Shown here: piece by piece, positions 24,558 through 32,673 of the stretch | Numbering within the stretch: position 1 is the first letter of the stretch | Layout of the letters: the number at the start of each line of letters is the position of its first letter | NCBI GenBank assembly: GCA_913057905.1 | Contig: CAJXPB010000005.1 | Location: 248,001-312,000, forward strand | Length of the DNA stretch: 64,000 nt | From: an uncultured Pseudomonadota bacterium | GTDB lineage: Bacteria > Myxococcota_A > Bradymonadia > Bradymonadales > Bradymonadaceae | Direction: 5' to 3' | Position numbers and translations under genes: made by a program | Notes under the pieces: model-generated | Databases searched by the model: none | The model's input: the letters and a program-made list of their open reading frames with translations, nothing else | Told to the model about the DNA's origin: nothing

Positions 24558-24857
24558 CTACTCCGAGGATTGACCCTCTTCGATCTCGCGGGCCCGTGCG
24601 CGAAGTTCGTATAGTCTGCGCAGCGTCGGGTGCCACAGCTCCACTCCGTAACGAACGGCCAGCCATCCTACCCAGCACCAGAAGAGCCAACTCCAAAACG
24701 ACCAGAGGAGCGCGACTCCGATGACGACCGCGGTTATGCCGAGATTTGCCCGTTTGAGCGCCACCGGTATCTGGCCGACGTCGTCTTCAAGGGCCTCCAG
24801 CTCCCTGCGGATGTCCTCGGGGGCTTCGAGTTGGTCCAACGGTGTCTGTTCAACCAT
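24558..24857 (-). CDS. Small two-helix membrane protein
   Basis: 99 residues from the ATG at 24857. The first 40 residues are acidic and helical (LEAPEDIRRELEALEDDVG). Two adjoining hydrophobic segments follow, at about 38-75, very rich in Trp (ALLWSFWSWLFWCWVGWLAV), then a charged helical tail LYELRARAREIEEG. No family recognised with confidence; the layout is that of 2TM-type inner-membrane proteins. It sits between the glycosyltransferase (66 bp) and egtB (84 bp) on the same strand. Confidence 0.7.
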   Translation of the reverse strand: MVEQTPLDQLEAPEDIRRELEALEDDVGQIPVALKRANLGITAVVIGVALLWSFWSWLFWCWVGWLAVRYGVELWHPTLRRLYELRARAREIEEGQSSE

Positions 24858-24923
24858 GGCGAGTGCCAGAATAGTCCCCGCGAGGTCGATTCGCAATTCG
24901 TCCTGCGACGGGGAAGGTGGAGG

Positions 24924-26252
24924 TCAGTGGATGTCGAGCAGCTCGTGTCGGTTCCGGTCGATTGTTCGGAGCAACTCCATGAACTCGATGCTCTCGGCCG
25001 TTGAGCCCACCGCGCCCGGCAGTCGCCCCGCAAGTTCTGAGCCGGTCTCCTGGAGCAAATCATGAGCGAAATCGAGCAAGGCCGTCGCCTCGGCGCCGGC
25101 CCGGCGCATCGTATAGGTGACCGTACGTCGTCCGTCGAACCACCGGTGCCACTGGGCCACAAAACCCGCGGCGTCCGGCGCGTGTGTCGCCAGTTTGGTT
25201 GCATGCTCGGGGCCATCGATCTCGGCCAGGTAGTCCGCCAGTCGGCTGTCTGTCGAGCCCAGGATGACGTCGCCGGGGGAGTTCGAATTGTAGATCGCCT
25301 CGAGTCTCCGATTGAGCCTCCTGAGGTCGCGAAAGGCGGCGAGCGGCGGAAGGGTCGGGGCCTCGGCCGCGGAGTCTTTCACCAGGTCCGATACGGATTG
25401 ACCCGTGCCCAGGGGAGTGCGTTCCGAGGCCCGGCCCGCCGGGCGAACCACCGGGTTTTGAAGCCTGTGAACCGACCCGGGCCCTTCGTTCTTGATGATC
25501 TTTTCGATCATCGCGAAGTCTTCTCGGGCCTTCATCGGGGGCATCCCGTCTGCCCGGGCGTAGGTGGTAGCGGGGATCACCTGGGTGGACCCGAGGGCTT
25601 GAAAGATGAACGGCGAGCCGGCCCACTCGAACCCCAGGTCGTACAGACGCAGCCAGGCTTCATAGAGTGCGATCGGACGGGCGTGCCGGTCGTCCTCCCA
25701 CCGATGGGCGTAGCGGGTCAGGGCAGCCGCCGGAGGGGCTTCGTCAGATGGGTGCCAGCTTCTTCGGATCGCGTCCAGATAGCCGGGATCCGGCGGGGCG
25801 TCGGCGTCCAGTGACAACAGCAGTCGCTCATCAAAGGGAGTTTCCGCGCGGGATCGTGTGAGCCGGCGAAGTGCTGCATCGAAGCCGAGCCGGCGGGCCG
25901 CTCCGACCCCCGGGGCACCATGCTCGATGGTCTGTTGGGGACCGATGCGGTCGAGAACGTGTACGGAGGCCGGAGCGTCGAGTTCATTCAGCGAGCGTAC
26001 CGTAGCCCGGTTTTGCTCGATGGTGGAATCCGACGCGTCGGGGCCGTTGTTGACCACCACGATGATCTCGAGCCGCTCCGGCGAATCGGTCGCCTGCTGG
26101 AGCCGGCGAAGCGTCCGCGGAAGCGTGTGCCGTTCTTTCATCGCCGGGATCACCGCGACCGCGTCGAGTTCCGGCTGCGGAGGGGGCCAATCATCGAGTT
26201 CTGGCACCGGCCACGCCAATTCCCCCAGATAGCGATCGAGTGCATCACCCAT
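24924..26252 (-). CDS. Family 2-like glycosyltransferase (GT-A fold)
   Basis: 442 residues from ATG 26252 (MGDALDRYLGELAWP); a GTG at 26297 would add 15 residues. The GT-A core is visible: AVAVIPAMKERHTLPRTLRR, IIVVVNNGPDAS, ARRLGFDAALRR, and the metal-binding LLLSLDADAPPDPGYL. A later GMPPMKAREDFAMIEKI matches the E/D acceptor-side motif of GT2 enzymes. No transmembrane region, so probably cytoplasmic. The C-terminal 150 residues are helical and not recognised. Acceptor and donor are unknown. It leads the minus-strand run toward egtB and the carotenoid oxygenase; glycosylation of a carotenoid product is a possibility, not shown. Confidence 0.8.
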   Translation of the reverse strand: MGDALDRYLGELAWPVPELDDWPPPQPELDAVAVIPAMKERHTLPRTLRRLQQATDSPERLEIIVVVNNGPDASDSTIEQNRATVRSLNELDAPASVHVLDRIGPQQTIEHGAPGVGAARRLGFDAALRRLTRSRAETPFDERLLLSLDADAPPDPGYLDAIRRSWHPSDEAPPAAALTRYAHRWEDDRHARPIALYEAWLRLYDLGFEWAGSPFIFQALGSTQVIPATTYARADGMPPMKAREDFAMIEKIIKNEGPGSVHRLQNPVVRPAGRASERTPLGTGQSVSDLVKDSAAEAPTLPPLAAFRDLRRLNRRLEAIYNSNSPGDVILGSTDSRLADYLAEIDGPEHATKLATHAPDAAGFVAQWHRWFDGRRTVTYTMRRAGAEATALLDFAHDLLQETGSELAGRLPGAVGSTAESIEFMELLRTIDRNRHELLDIH

Positions 26253-26321
26253 TTGATTGGCTCGCAATCCCGGCGTAGTGTCGGCGTCGACTTCCACGTC
26301 TCTTCGAAGATCTTTGAATCA

Positions 26322-27302
26322 ATGAGTATGAAACGCGCACTCTTTTTGACAATCGGGACGATGCTCGTGGCGGGCGGGATCGGATTGGGATGCCGCACCG
26401 GTCAGGGCACGGTCAAAGAGCCGAAGTTGAAACGGCCCCCGATTCAGCGCGGCGGCGGGGCGTCCAGATGGCAGGGATCACCACCGTATCCCGGACCCTG
26501 CGTCAAGATCGGCGACCGGCGGGCCGATGGCAAGGCGGAGTGGTCGTTGGCGCGCACTTATAATGCCGATGGGAACGTCACACAGGAGGTCTACGACCAC
26601 GGTGCCGATGGCACCGCCGATACGATCATTCAGTATGAATACGACGGCCCGGATCTGGTTCGTCGCGTCAAGGATGCGAAGGCCGACGGAACCGTCGATC
26701 AGGTCAGCAAGCACCGCTACGACAAACAGGGCAATCGCATCGAGACTCGCCACGATATGAATGCCGACGGCTCCGTCGAGCGGCTCTTTACCTACGAATA
26801 CGATGACGAGGGCCGGCGGGTCATCAAAAAGCTCAATTACGGCGGTCAAGGCGACCCCGACGTTCTGTGGAAATTCGAATACGACGACCAGGGCAACCGC
26901 ACCGCGCAGAAGTGGGATCAGGAAAACGACGGCACCTTCGATGAAGTCATCCGATACATCTACAACGACGAGGGTCAGCTCGTGCGCGAGGAGCTCGATC
27001 GCAAGCTCGACGGCTCCGTCGAAAAGATGGTCCTCTACCAGTACGACGACCAGGACAACCTGGTGGCGGAGCGCTACTACGACGGCAACCGAGACCGCCT
27101 CACCAAGGCCGTCAACCTCAACTACAACTCACGCGGGTTGCGCACCCGCGCTGCCATCGACTCCGACGGCGACGGACGCGTCGAGAAGACGACGGAATTC
27201 GAGTGGGACAACGAGGGCAACCTCGAGCGCGAGAAGATCGACTCCGGTGCCAACGGTGTAGTCAATATGGTCCTCTCCTATGACTACGCCTGCTGGAAGT
27301 AG
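26322..27302 (+). CDS. YD-repeat lipoprotein (RHS-like repeats without an RHS core)
   Basis: 326 residues (ATG at 26322; ATG 26328 also possible). A signal peptide with the lipobox IGLGC is followed by a short linker and about eight units of 27-30 residues. Each carries Y-x-YD-x(2)-GN/GR and D-x(2)-DG-x-(V/F), for example FEYDDQGNRTAQKWDQENDG and YQYDDQDNLVAERYYDGN. This is the YD-type repeat that forms beta-shells in RHS toxins. Here there is no RHS core, no toxin tip and no secretion partner, and each unit also contains an acidic loop that might bind Ca2+. Outer-membrane or surface lipoprotein of unknown role, just upstream of comM. Confidence 0.85.
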   Translation: MSMKRALFLTIGTMLVAGGIGLGCRTGQGTVKEPKLKRPPIQRGGGASRWQGSPPYPGPCVKIGDRRADGKAEWSLARTYNADGNVTQEVYDHGADGTADTIIQYEYDGPDLVRRVKDAKADGTVDQVSKHRYDKQGNRIETRHDMNADGSVERLFTYEYDDEGRRVIKKLNYGGQGDPDVLWKFEYDDQGNRTAQKWDQENDGTFDEVIRYIYNDEGQLVREELDRKLDGSVEKMVLYQYDDQDNLVAERYYDGNRDRLTKAVNLNYNSRGLRTRAAIDSDGDGRVEKTTEFEWDNEGNLEREKIDSGANGVVNMVLSYDYACWK

Positions 27303-27381
27303 TCCCTCTGCAACAACTCGCCAGGATGCGTCGATAACAATGAGTGTGGGGCGAATCACTCTGGCGAGACGGGGAGGGGAC

Positions 27382-28962
27382 ATGCTTGCGCGCATCTCAT
27401 CGGGCGCAGTGCTGGGCATCGAGGCCTACGAAGTGCAAGTCGAGGTCGACATCAACCTCGGCATGCAGGTCTTTCACATCGTGGGACTGCCCAAGGGCGC
27501 GGTGCGCGAGGCCAGGCTAAGGATTCCGTCAGCGATGGAAAACGCCGGGTTCGACTTCCCGACGCATAAAATCACTTTAAATCTGGCGCCGGCCGACGTC
27601 CGCAAGGATGGCACGGCCTTCGATCTGCCGATGACCGTCGGCATCATGGCCGCTCAGCGAAAGCTGCCCGCCCAGCGTGACGGCATGGCGCTGGAGGACT
27701 GGATGATCGTCGGAGAGCTGGGGCTCGACGGCGAAGTCCGACCCGTCGACGGGGTCCTGCCGCTGGCGGTGATGGCCCGCGATACCGGCCGTCGCGGCAT
27801 GATCGTGCCGAAGGCAAATGCCCGGGAGGCCGCCGTCGTCTCGGAGCTTCAGGTCGTGCCCGTGGGCCATCTGACCGAGGTCATCGAACTGTTGCGCGGC
27901 CAGCGCGACATCGAGCCCGAGGTCTTGGAATGCGAGCCCGGCGACGGTTTTCCCATGCAATATCCCATCGACTTCAACGAAGTCGCCGGCCAGGAGGCCG
28001 CCAAGCGCGCCCTGGAGGTCGCCGCCGCCGGCGGTCACAACGTCGCGCTCGTGGGTCCGCCGGGATCGGGGAAGTCGATGCTGGCCAAGCGCCTGCCGAC
28101 GATCCTGCCGGAGATGACCTTCGATGAGGCCTTAGAGACCACCAAGCTCTACAGCATCACCGGGCAGGTGCCTCAGGACCGCGGACTGGTGACGCGCCGG
28201 CCGTTTCGCAGTCCTCACCACACCATCAGCAACGTCGGCATCATCGGCGGAGGACGCGGTATTCCCCGGCCAGGCGAAGTGAGTCTGGCCCACCACGGCG
28301 TTTTGTTTCTGGACGAACTCCCCGAGTTTCCGCGCGGCGTGCTCGAGGTGCTGCGCCAGCCGCTGGAGGACAACGAGGTCACCATCAGCCGCAGCATGTC
28401 GACGGTGACCTACCCGGCCAACGTCATGTTGGTGGCCGCCATGAATCCGTGCCCCTGCGGTTACTTCGGCGCCGACCCCGACAAGTGCGACTGCCCCGAG
28501 CACGTCGTCCGCCGGTACCGCAACAAACTCTCGGGCCCATTGATGGACCGCATCGACCTGCACGTCGAAGTCCCGGCCGTCCCCTACGACAGACTCAAAG
28601 ATCACGACCGCGGCGAACTCTCAGATCAGATCCGAGGGCGCGTCGACGCTGCACGCGTTCGTCAGCACCGGCGTTTTCGGGGCACCGACGTCCATTCAAA
28701 CGCTCAGATGCGCCCGGCGGACCTGCGCCAACACTGTGAGCTCGATGACTCCGGCCACCAGCTTCTGCAGAAGGTTGTCGACACCCTGGGCATGAGCGCC
28801 CGCGGCTACGACCGCATCCTGAAAGTCGCCCGGACCATCGCCGACCTAGCCGGGGCCGACGAGATCACGCCGGCCTACCTCTCCGAGGCGATTCAATACC
28901 GCACGCTGGACCGCGACCTCGACGGCGGCCACGGCCGACGATCGTTTCACCCCACAGGATGA
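27382..28962 (+). CDS. comM: ComM/YifB family AAA+ helicase
   Basis: 526 residues from ATG 27382, which has GGGGAGGGG upstream; open sequence before it is not part of the gene. It has the N-terminal ChlI-like domain (FHIVGLPKGAVREARLRI, DLPMTVGIMAA), Walker A VALVGPPGSGKSML, the PFRSPHHTIS motif, Walker B VLFLDELPEF, and a Cys-rich block NPCPCGYFG with CDCPEHV, then the C-terminal LGMSARGYDRILKVARTIADL. ComM is a hexameric helicase that extends branch migration during natural transformation. Genomic islands are known to insert in comM in some bacteria; here the 3' end is echoed 0.9 kb downstream beyond a toxin-antitoxin cassette. Confidence 0.95.
   Translation: MLARISSGAVLGIEAYEVQVEVDINLGMQVFHIVGLPKGAVREARLRIPSAMENAGFDFPTHKITLNLAPADVRKDGTAFDLPMTVGIMAAQRKLPAQRDGMALEDWMIVGELGLDGEVRPVDGVLPLAVMARDTGRRGMIVPKANAREAAVVSELQVVPVGHLTEVIELLRGQRDIEPEVLECEPGDGFPMQYPIDFNEVAGQEAAKRALEVAAAGGHNVALVGPPGSGKSMLAKRLPTILPEMTFDEALETTKLYSITGQVPQDRGLVTRRPFRSPHHTISNVGIIGGGRGIPRPGEVSLAHHGVLFLDELPEFPRGVLEVLRQPLEDNEVTISRSMSTVTYPANVMLVAAMNPCPCGYFGADPDKCDCPEHVVRRYRNKLSGPLMDRIDLHVEVPAVPYDRLKDHDRGELSDQIRGRVDAARVRQHRRFRGTDVHSNAQMRPADLRQHCELDDSGHQLLQKVVDTLGMSARGYDRILKVARTIADLAGADEITPAYLSEAIQYRTLDRDLDGGHGRRSFHPTG
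28939..28953 (+). repeat. Direct repeat, left copy, in the 3' end of comM
   Basis: The 15-mer CGATCGTTTCACCCC encodes RSFHP at the ComM C-terminus and recurs exactly at 29861-29875. Similarity extends about 14 bases further 5' with mismatches. Confidence 0.8.
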
Positions 28963-29053
28963 AGCCGTGGAGATCTCGCCGCCCACCCATTCTCGGGTCA
29001 AAAGTACGAAAAGATTGCAGAGTAACTCAGGAATTCAAAACGCTTCACACACG

Positions 29054-29085
29054 TTGGCAAATTGAGTTTAGATCAACTATTGATC
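29054..29085 (+). promoter_or_regulatory. Predicted promoter with overlapping inverted repeat (TA operator)
   Basis: TTGGCA at 29054-29059 and a TATTGA-like -10 at 29078-29083 (18-base spacing) precede the toxin ATG. The perfect inverted repeat GATCAA-CTA-TTGATC at 29071-29085 covers the -10 region. This is the expected place for autorepression by the MqsA-like antitoxin. Confidence 0.5.
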
Positions 29086-29095
29086 AGGGTGGGGA

Positions 29096-29361
29096 ATGGC
29101 TGCTCTGAGTGATGAACCGCTGAATGAGCATGAGCTTGATGTTTTGTCCATTTCACAGACCATGTGCGAATGGACAAGTTCCCGGCAGAAGGAATTGATG
29201 AACTCGATTGCTTCAACGTCCTCCGCAACGGTTGGCTTGACTTCCCAGAAGAAGACTCAGGGAGTTGGACCTACCGAATTCGAACGCAGGCAATAGTTGT
29301 AGTCATCACGTTGCTGTCGGAGACGGAACTGCTCGTCATTACTGCATGGAGAGACCCATGA
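29096..29361 (+). pseudogene. DUF4258 toxin gene (MqsR/RelE-like partner of MqsA), frameshifted
   Basis: Two overlapping frames together make one DUF4258-type protein of about 88 residues. Frame one starts at ATG 29096 and gives MAALSDEPLNEHELDVL. After about 29145 the expected sequence continues in the -1 frame as VHFTDHVRMDKFPAEG, NVLRNGWLDFPEEDSGSW, TYRIRTQAIVVVITL and LLVITAWRDP. The signature HFTDH-x-R-M and the TAWR end are typical of this toxin family. The frame change at GTTTTGTCC fits a single lost base; no canonical slippery heptamer is present. Alone, the second frame could start at GTG 29164 (65 residues) but would miss the N-terminus. The stop overlaps the antitoxin ATG as ATGA. 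Either an inactivated toxin or a sequencing error. Confidence 0.7.
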
Positions 29362-29819
29362 AGTGCTGGAAGTGCAACAGCGAAATGGAAACGGAACGAG
29401 AAAACGCCCGGTATGATGCCCTGCCGACCGTCATGTTGGTGGACGTTCCGGTACACGAGTGCCGGCACTGTGGGGAGCGGCAGACGGAGATACCAAATTT
29501 AGAGGGACTGAACGAGGTGCTTGCAAAGCATCTGGTGGAGCTAGACCGACACTTTACCGGCCAAGAGGTTCGCTTTCTTCGGAAGTATCTGAACAAGTCG
29601 GGCCGTGAGCTCGCCGAGACCATGGGTGTCCAGCCCGAAACCGTATCCCGGTGGCAAAATGGCAAGGCAACTATGAACGAGCAAGCTGAGCGGCTCCTTC
29701 GCATGTTGGTAGCCGAGGATACGTCGATCGTTGAGAGGTTTCCCAAAGAGTTCAAAGCCCCCGCGGGAGGCTCTTGGCTCAAGGCAAATGCACAAGGTGG
29801 TGAGTGGAGGGCAGCCTGA
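29358..29819 (+). CDS. MqsA-like antitoxin: zinc finger plus XRE-type HTH
   Basis: 153 residues from ATG 29358, overlapping the toxin stop by 4 bp. The N-terminal YgiT/MqsA zinc finger has two knuckles, CWKC near residue 3 and CRHC near residue 36. The C-terminal helix-turn-helix is ELAETMGVQPETVSRWQNG. E. coli MqsA has the same two-part layout (toxin-binding Zn domain, DNA-binding HTH) in about 131 residues. Toxin-first order with translational overlap is as in mqsRA. Predicted to neutralise the DUF4258 partner and repress the operon through the inverted repeat at 29071-29085. Base composition is visibly lower in GC than the flanks, suggesting acquisition. Confidence 0.9.
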   Translation: MKCWKCNSEMETERENARYDALPTVMLVDVPVHECRHCGERQTEIPNLEGLNEVLAKHLVELDRHFTGQEVRFLRKYLNKSGRELAETMGVQPETVSRWQNGKATMNEQAERLLRMLVAEDTSIVERFPKEFKAPAGGSWLKANAQGGEWRAA

Positions 29820-29860
29820 CATCTCGCGCAATCTCTTCGTTCGATGCGGCCCCCGGCTGG

Positions 29861-29875
29861 CGATCGTTTCACCCC
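29861..29875 (+). repeat. Direct repeat, right copy, degenerate echo of the comM 3' end
   Basis: Exact copy of the 15-mer at 28939-28953. Read in the comM frame, the surrounding sequence gives FDAAPGWRSFHP then TGA, against GGHGRRSFHPTG then TGA in the intact gene. Confidence 0.75.
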
Positions 29876-29958
29876 TGACCGCAAGGGCCAGGCAAGCCTT
29901 GGGAGGAGGCGCTGAATGTAGACCCCGGGGGAGCTCGCCTCCCACGGCAAAGTGATCG

Positions 29959-32478
29959 TCAGCCGGGCAGGTCGTAGACTAGCCGGAACCCGATTCGTGA
30001 GGAGCGGTCATCGGGCAGGATCTCCATGGTGCTGGCCAGGTGGCAGACGCGCTGATCCTGGGCCCAGGAGCCGCCCTTGATGGGACGGTGGTCGGTGTCG
30101 CGGTCGGTCGGCTGGCACCACTCGTGGACGCCGCCGGCGAGGTCGCGGATGCCGTACGGTGAGACATCGTGCTCGAAGGTGCCGACCGGTTCGGGTTGCG
30201 AGCGGACCGGCTCGCGGGAGGAACGCATGCTGCAGAAGGTGGCATCAAACGCGTTGCCCCAGGGGAATCGGCGCCCGTCGACTCCCCGGCCGGCCTTTTC
30301 CAACTCGTGGGCAGTCGGGAGTCGGTAGGGCCGGCCGCGCCGTGTGCCGAGCCACTCGCAGTAGGCCTCGGCATCTTCGGCGCGGATGCCCACGACGGGG
30401 AGGTCCAGCTCGTAGCCTTCGCCCTTGGGATAGCGTTCCCGAAGTCCTCCTTCGATCAGGATGGGGTCCGGGACCCAGGCGTCGGCCGATTCATCGTAGC
30501 GGATCAGGAAACTCTCGGACTCTCGGAGTTTGGGAGCCCGGTCCATGGCGGCCTCACCCTCGGCCTCGTAGAGGGCGTTGAAGTACGTGAGATACTCGTC
30601 GAAGGTGACCGGAAACTGCTTGCAGACGAATCCGTCTACCTCGACGTGCTCGGGCTGGCGAGGGTTAAACGCCTCGGGGTCGCCGCCAGAGAGGTACTCG
30701 CCGCTGGGGACGTAGATGAAGCCGTCGTCGATGTCCTGGGATTCGGGGATTCGGACGTCGACGTGGGCGTCCTCGTCACGCTCCACGTGGACCGGCCGGG
30801 TGACCTGGGGGCGGTCGGGATGTACGAGCCGGAGCAAGTAGTTGCCCAGCGGCACGTTCTCCATCTGGACCGGGGTAGTGCCCAGCTCGAACCCGGCGCC
30901 GGGGACGAGACGGCGGTCGGACTCGGTGAACTCAAAGAGTTCGGCCTGGACGCCGTCCGGTTGTGTTTCGACGACCAAATCGGAATGGCCTTCGAGTTGG
31001 GGGCCATACTTCCCGGGGTCGTATTGTTCGAGAAGCCGTTTGAAATAGTACGTGTCGTGTACGTCCTGGCGCACCTCGGCGCGTCGTAACCGTAGCCAGT
31101 AGAGGTCGGCGAGTCCTTCGCGGGCCGCCTCGTGATCGGAATCGTGGGCCAGCGCCTGGTTGAACTTGGTGACGGCCTCGGAGAAGGCCTGAGCGCTGGC
31201 GATCTCGGCCTCTTCGAGTTGCTCCTCGACGTCCCAGAGGTCGCGTTTTTCTTCGGGAGGCGCAGATTCTGCAACGGTCGAGCTCAGGCGGCGGGCTCGC
31301 GATTCGAGATCTTCGATGGCGTCGAGCAGTTCGACGTATTCGTCTGCGGCCTCGAAGGCCTCTCGAGTCCGACGCTTCGCTTCACGCGGCTGGCGCCCCT
31401 CGATCCATGCGTTGATCTCGCCGAGCATCGCCTCGCCGGAGTCGTAGCGTTCGGCGCGTTCCTTGCGCATGGCTTTCATGCAGACGCGTTCGAGAACGTC
31501 CGGCACCGCCCGCCAATCGGGCGCTCGTTTGCTGGGAGACTTCAACGGCGCGTCGACGACGTCCCAGACGATGTCCAGGGCGCCGTCTCCCTCGTAAGGC
31601 GGTGAGAGGCTCAGGATTTCGTACAGGATCGCGCCCAGGCTGTAGATGTCGCTGAGTTCGTCGACCTGCTGGATGTCTCCGCGTGCCTGCTCGGGCGGCA
31701 TGTAAGAGGGCGTGCCCATGGTGGGTCCGCCCGAGTCCGAATCGAGATCATCGTCATCGTCGAGGACCCGGGCCAGCCCCCAGTCCATCACCTGAACTTC
31801 GCCGAAGTCCCCGAGCATGACGTTCGCGGGTTTGAGGTCCCGGTGCACGACAGAACGGGAGTGGGCGTACTCGACCGCACGAACCACCTGCCGAAAGATA
31901 TCGAGCAGCCGGATCAGCGAATATTCCTCCAGGGCCTCCTGGTCGCGTACGGACAACCGATCGAGCAGGCCGTCGAGCGATTGACCCCGCATCTCGCGCA
32001 TCGTGTAAAACGGGCGGCCGTCGTCGAGGACCCCGAATTCGTAGATGGGAACGATGTTGGGGTGCTCGAGCTGGCCGGTTGCCTGAGCTTCCGACAGAAA
32101 CCGCGCCAACAATTGTTGGTCTTCATCGATGGTCGCATCGACGATCTTCATGGCGACCGTGCGGCCCAGAAGCCGATCCTGGGCGCGAAAGACCTGGCCA
32201 CTGGCGCCGGCGCCGAGTTGTTTTCCCAGTTCAAATCGTTCACCGGGATCCAGCGAGGGTGGTTCGGTGCGGTGCTCCATCGACTCGACCGACGACGTGG
32301 CCGGAAGCCCGTCCGAGGGTGTCTGGTACGGGGTCGATCGGCCGGGTTCGTCGGAGTCCTTTGCCTCCGGCTCCGACGATTCGATCAGCGACCAGACCCA
32401 GTCGCGGGTCTTGCGTCCGGGCTTGTCGGCCAGCGAGTCCGAATCGTGTCCCTCCTCGCTATGAGATCGATCCTCCAC
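29959..32478 (-). CDS. Ser/Thr protein kinase fused to PEGA-like and formylglycine-generating-enzyme-like domains
   Basis: 839 residues from a GTG at 32478 with GGAGG upstream. Residues about 80-365 are a PknB-type kinase: glycine loop LGAGASGQVF, VAMK (Lys111), HRDLKPAN (Asp214), and DWG (232-234) in place of DFG. The kinase ends near ERYDSGEAMLGEI. Residues 370-490 are helical, possibly coiled coil. About 500-580 resembles a PEGA beta-sandwich (TPVQMENVPLGNYLLRLVHP). About 585-839 is an FGE/SUMF1 domain (GFIYVPSGEYLSGG, YRLPTAHELEKAGRG, PYGIRDLAGGVHEWCQ, IGFRLVYD). I see no clear membrane span, so it may be cytoplasmic. Such kinase-FGE fusions are common in Myxococcota; the FGE part there is often considered a ligand-binding module rather than an enzyme. 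Confidence 0.9.
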   Translation of the reverse strand: MEDRSHSEEGHDSDSLADKPGRKTRDWVWSLIESSEPEAKDSDEPGRSTPYQTPSDGLPATSSVESMEHRTEPPSLDPGERFELGKQLGAGASGQVFRAQDRLLGRTVAMKIVDATIDEDQQLLARFLSEAQATGQLEHPNIVPIYEFGVLDDGRPFYTMREMRGQSLDGLLDRLSVRDQEALEEYSLIRLLDIFRQVVRAVEYAHSRSVVHRDLKPANVMLGDFGEVQVMDWGLARVLDDDDDLDSDSGGPTMGTPSYMPPEQARGDIQQVDELSDIYSLGAILYEILSLSPPYEGDGALDIVWDVVDAPLKSPSKRAPDWRAVPDVLERVCMKAMRKERAERYDSGEAMLGEINAWIEGRQPREAKRRTREAFEAADEYVELLDAIEDLESRARRLSSTVAESAPPEEKRDLWDVEEQLEEAEIASAQAFSEAVTKFNQALAHDSDHEAAREGLADLYWLRLRRAEVRQDVHDTYYFKRLLEQYDPGKYGPQLEGHSDLVVETQPDGVQAELFEFTESDRRLVPGAGFELGTTPVQMENVPLGNYLLRLVHPDRPQVTRPVHVERDEDAHVDVRIPESQDIDDGFIYVPSGEYLSGGDPEAFNPRQPEHVEVDGFVCKQFPVTFDEYLTYFNALYEAEGEAAMDRAPKLRESESFLIRYDESADAWVPDPILIEGGLRERYPKGEGYELDLPVVGIRAEDAEAYCEWLGTRRGRPYRLPTAHELEKAGRGVDGRRFPWGNAFDATFCSMRSSREPVRSQPEPVGTFEHDVSPYGIRDLAGGVHEWCQPTDRDTDHRPIKGGSWAQDQRVCHLASTMEILPDDRSSRIGFRLVYDLPG

Positions 32479-32673
32479 CGAAAGCCTCCGATGGTCCTAA
32501 TTTGGCGACGATGCGGCGGGACCCTATCATCGGATTTCAACGACGCAAAAATTCTGTTGAGCAGCGGGAAAACCTGGGTAATGCGCCGGGTCGCAGGCTT
32601 TGAGGCCGTGGGTGGATCGATTACGGTGTCGGTGGCGATTCTTCACCACCCTGACCTGTTGATGAGAGAAACC

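Noticed and set aside
29141..29150. Programmed -1 frameshift site in the toxin gene
   Set aside because: The sequence does not fit X-XXY-YYZ, and I did not find a convincing downstream stem. A single-base deletion is simpler.
29985..30380. FGE domain as an active sulfatase-activating enzyme
   Set aside because: No sulfatase gene is nearby and the copper-site cysteine pair is not evident. The FGE fold in kinase fusions is commonly non-catalytic.
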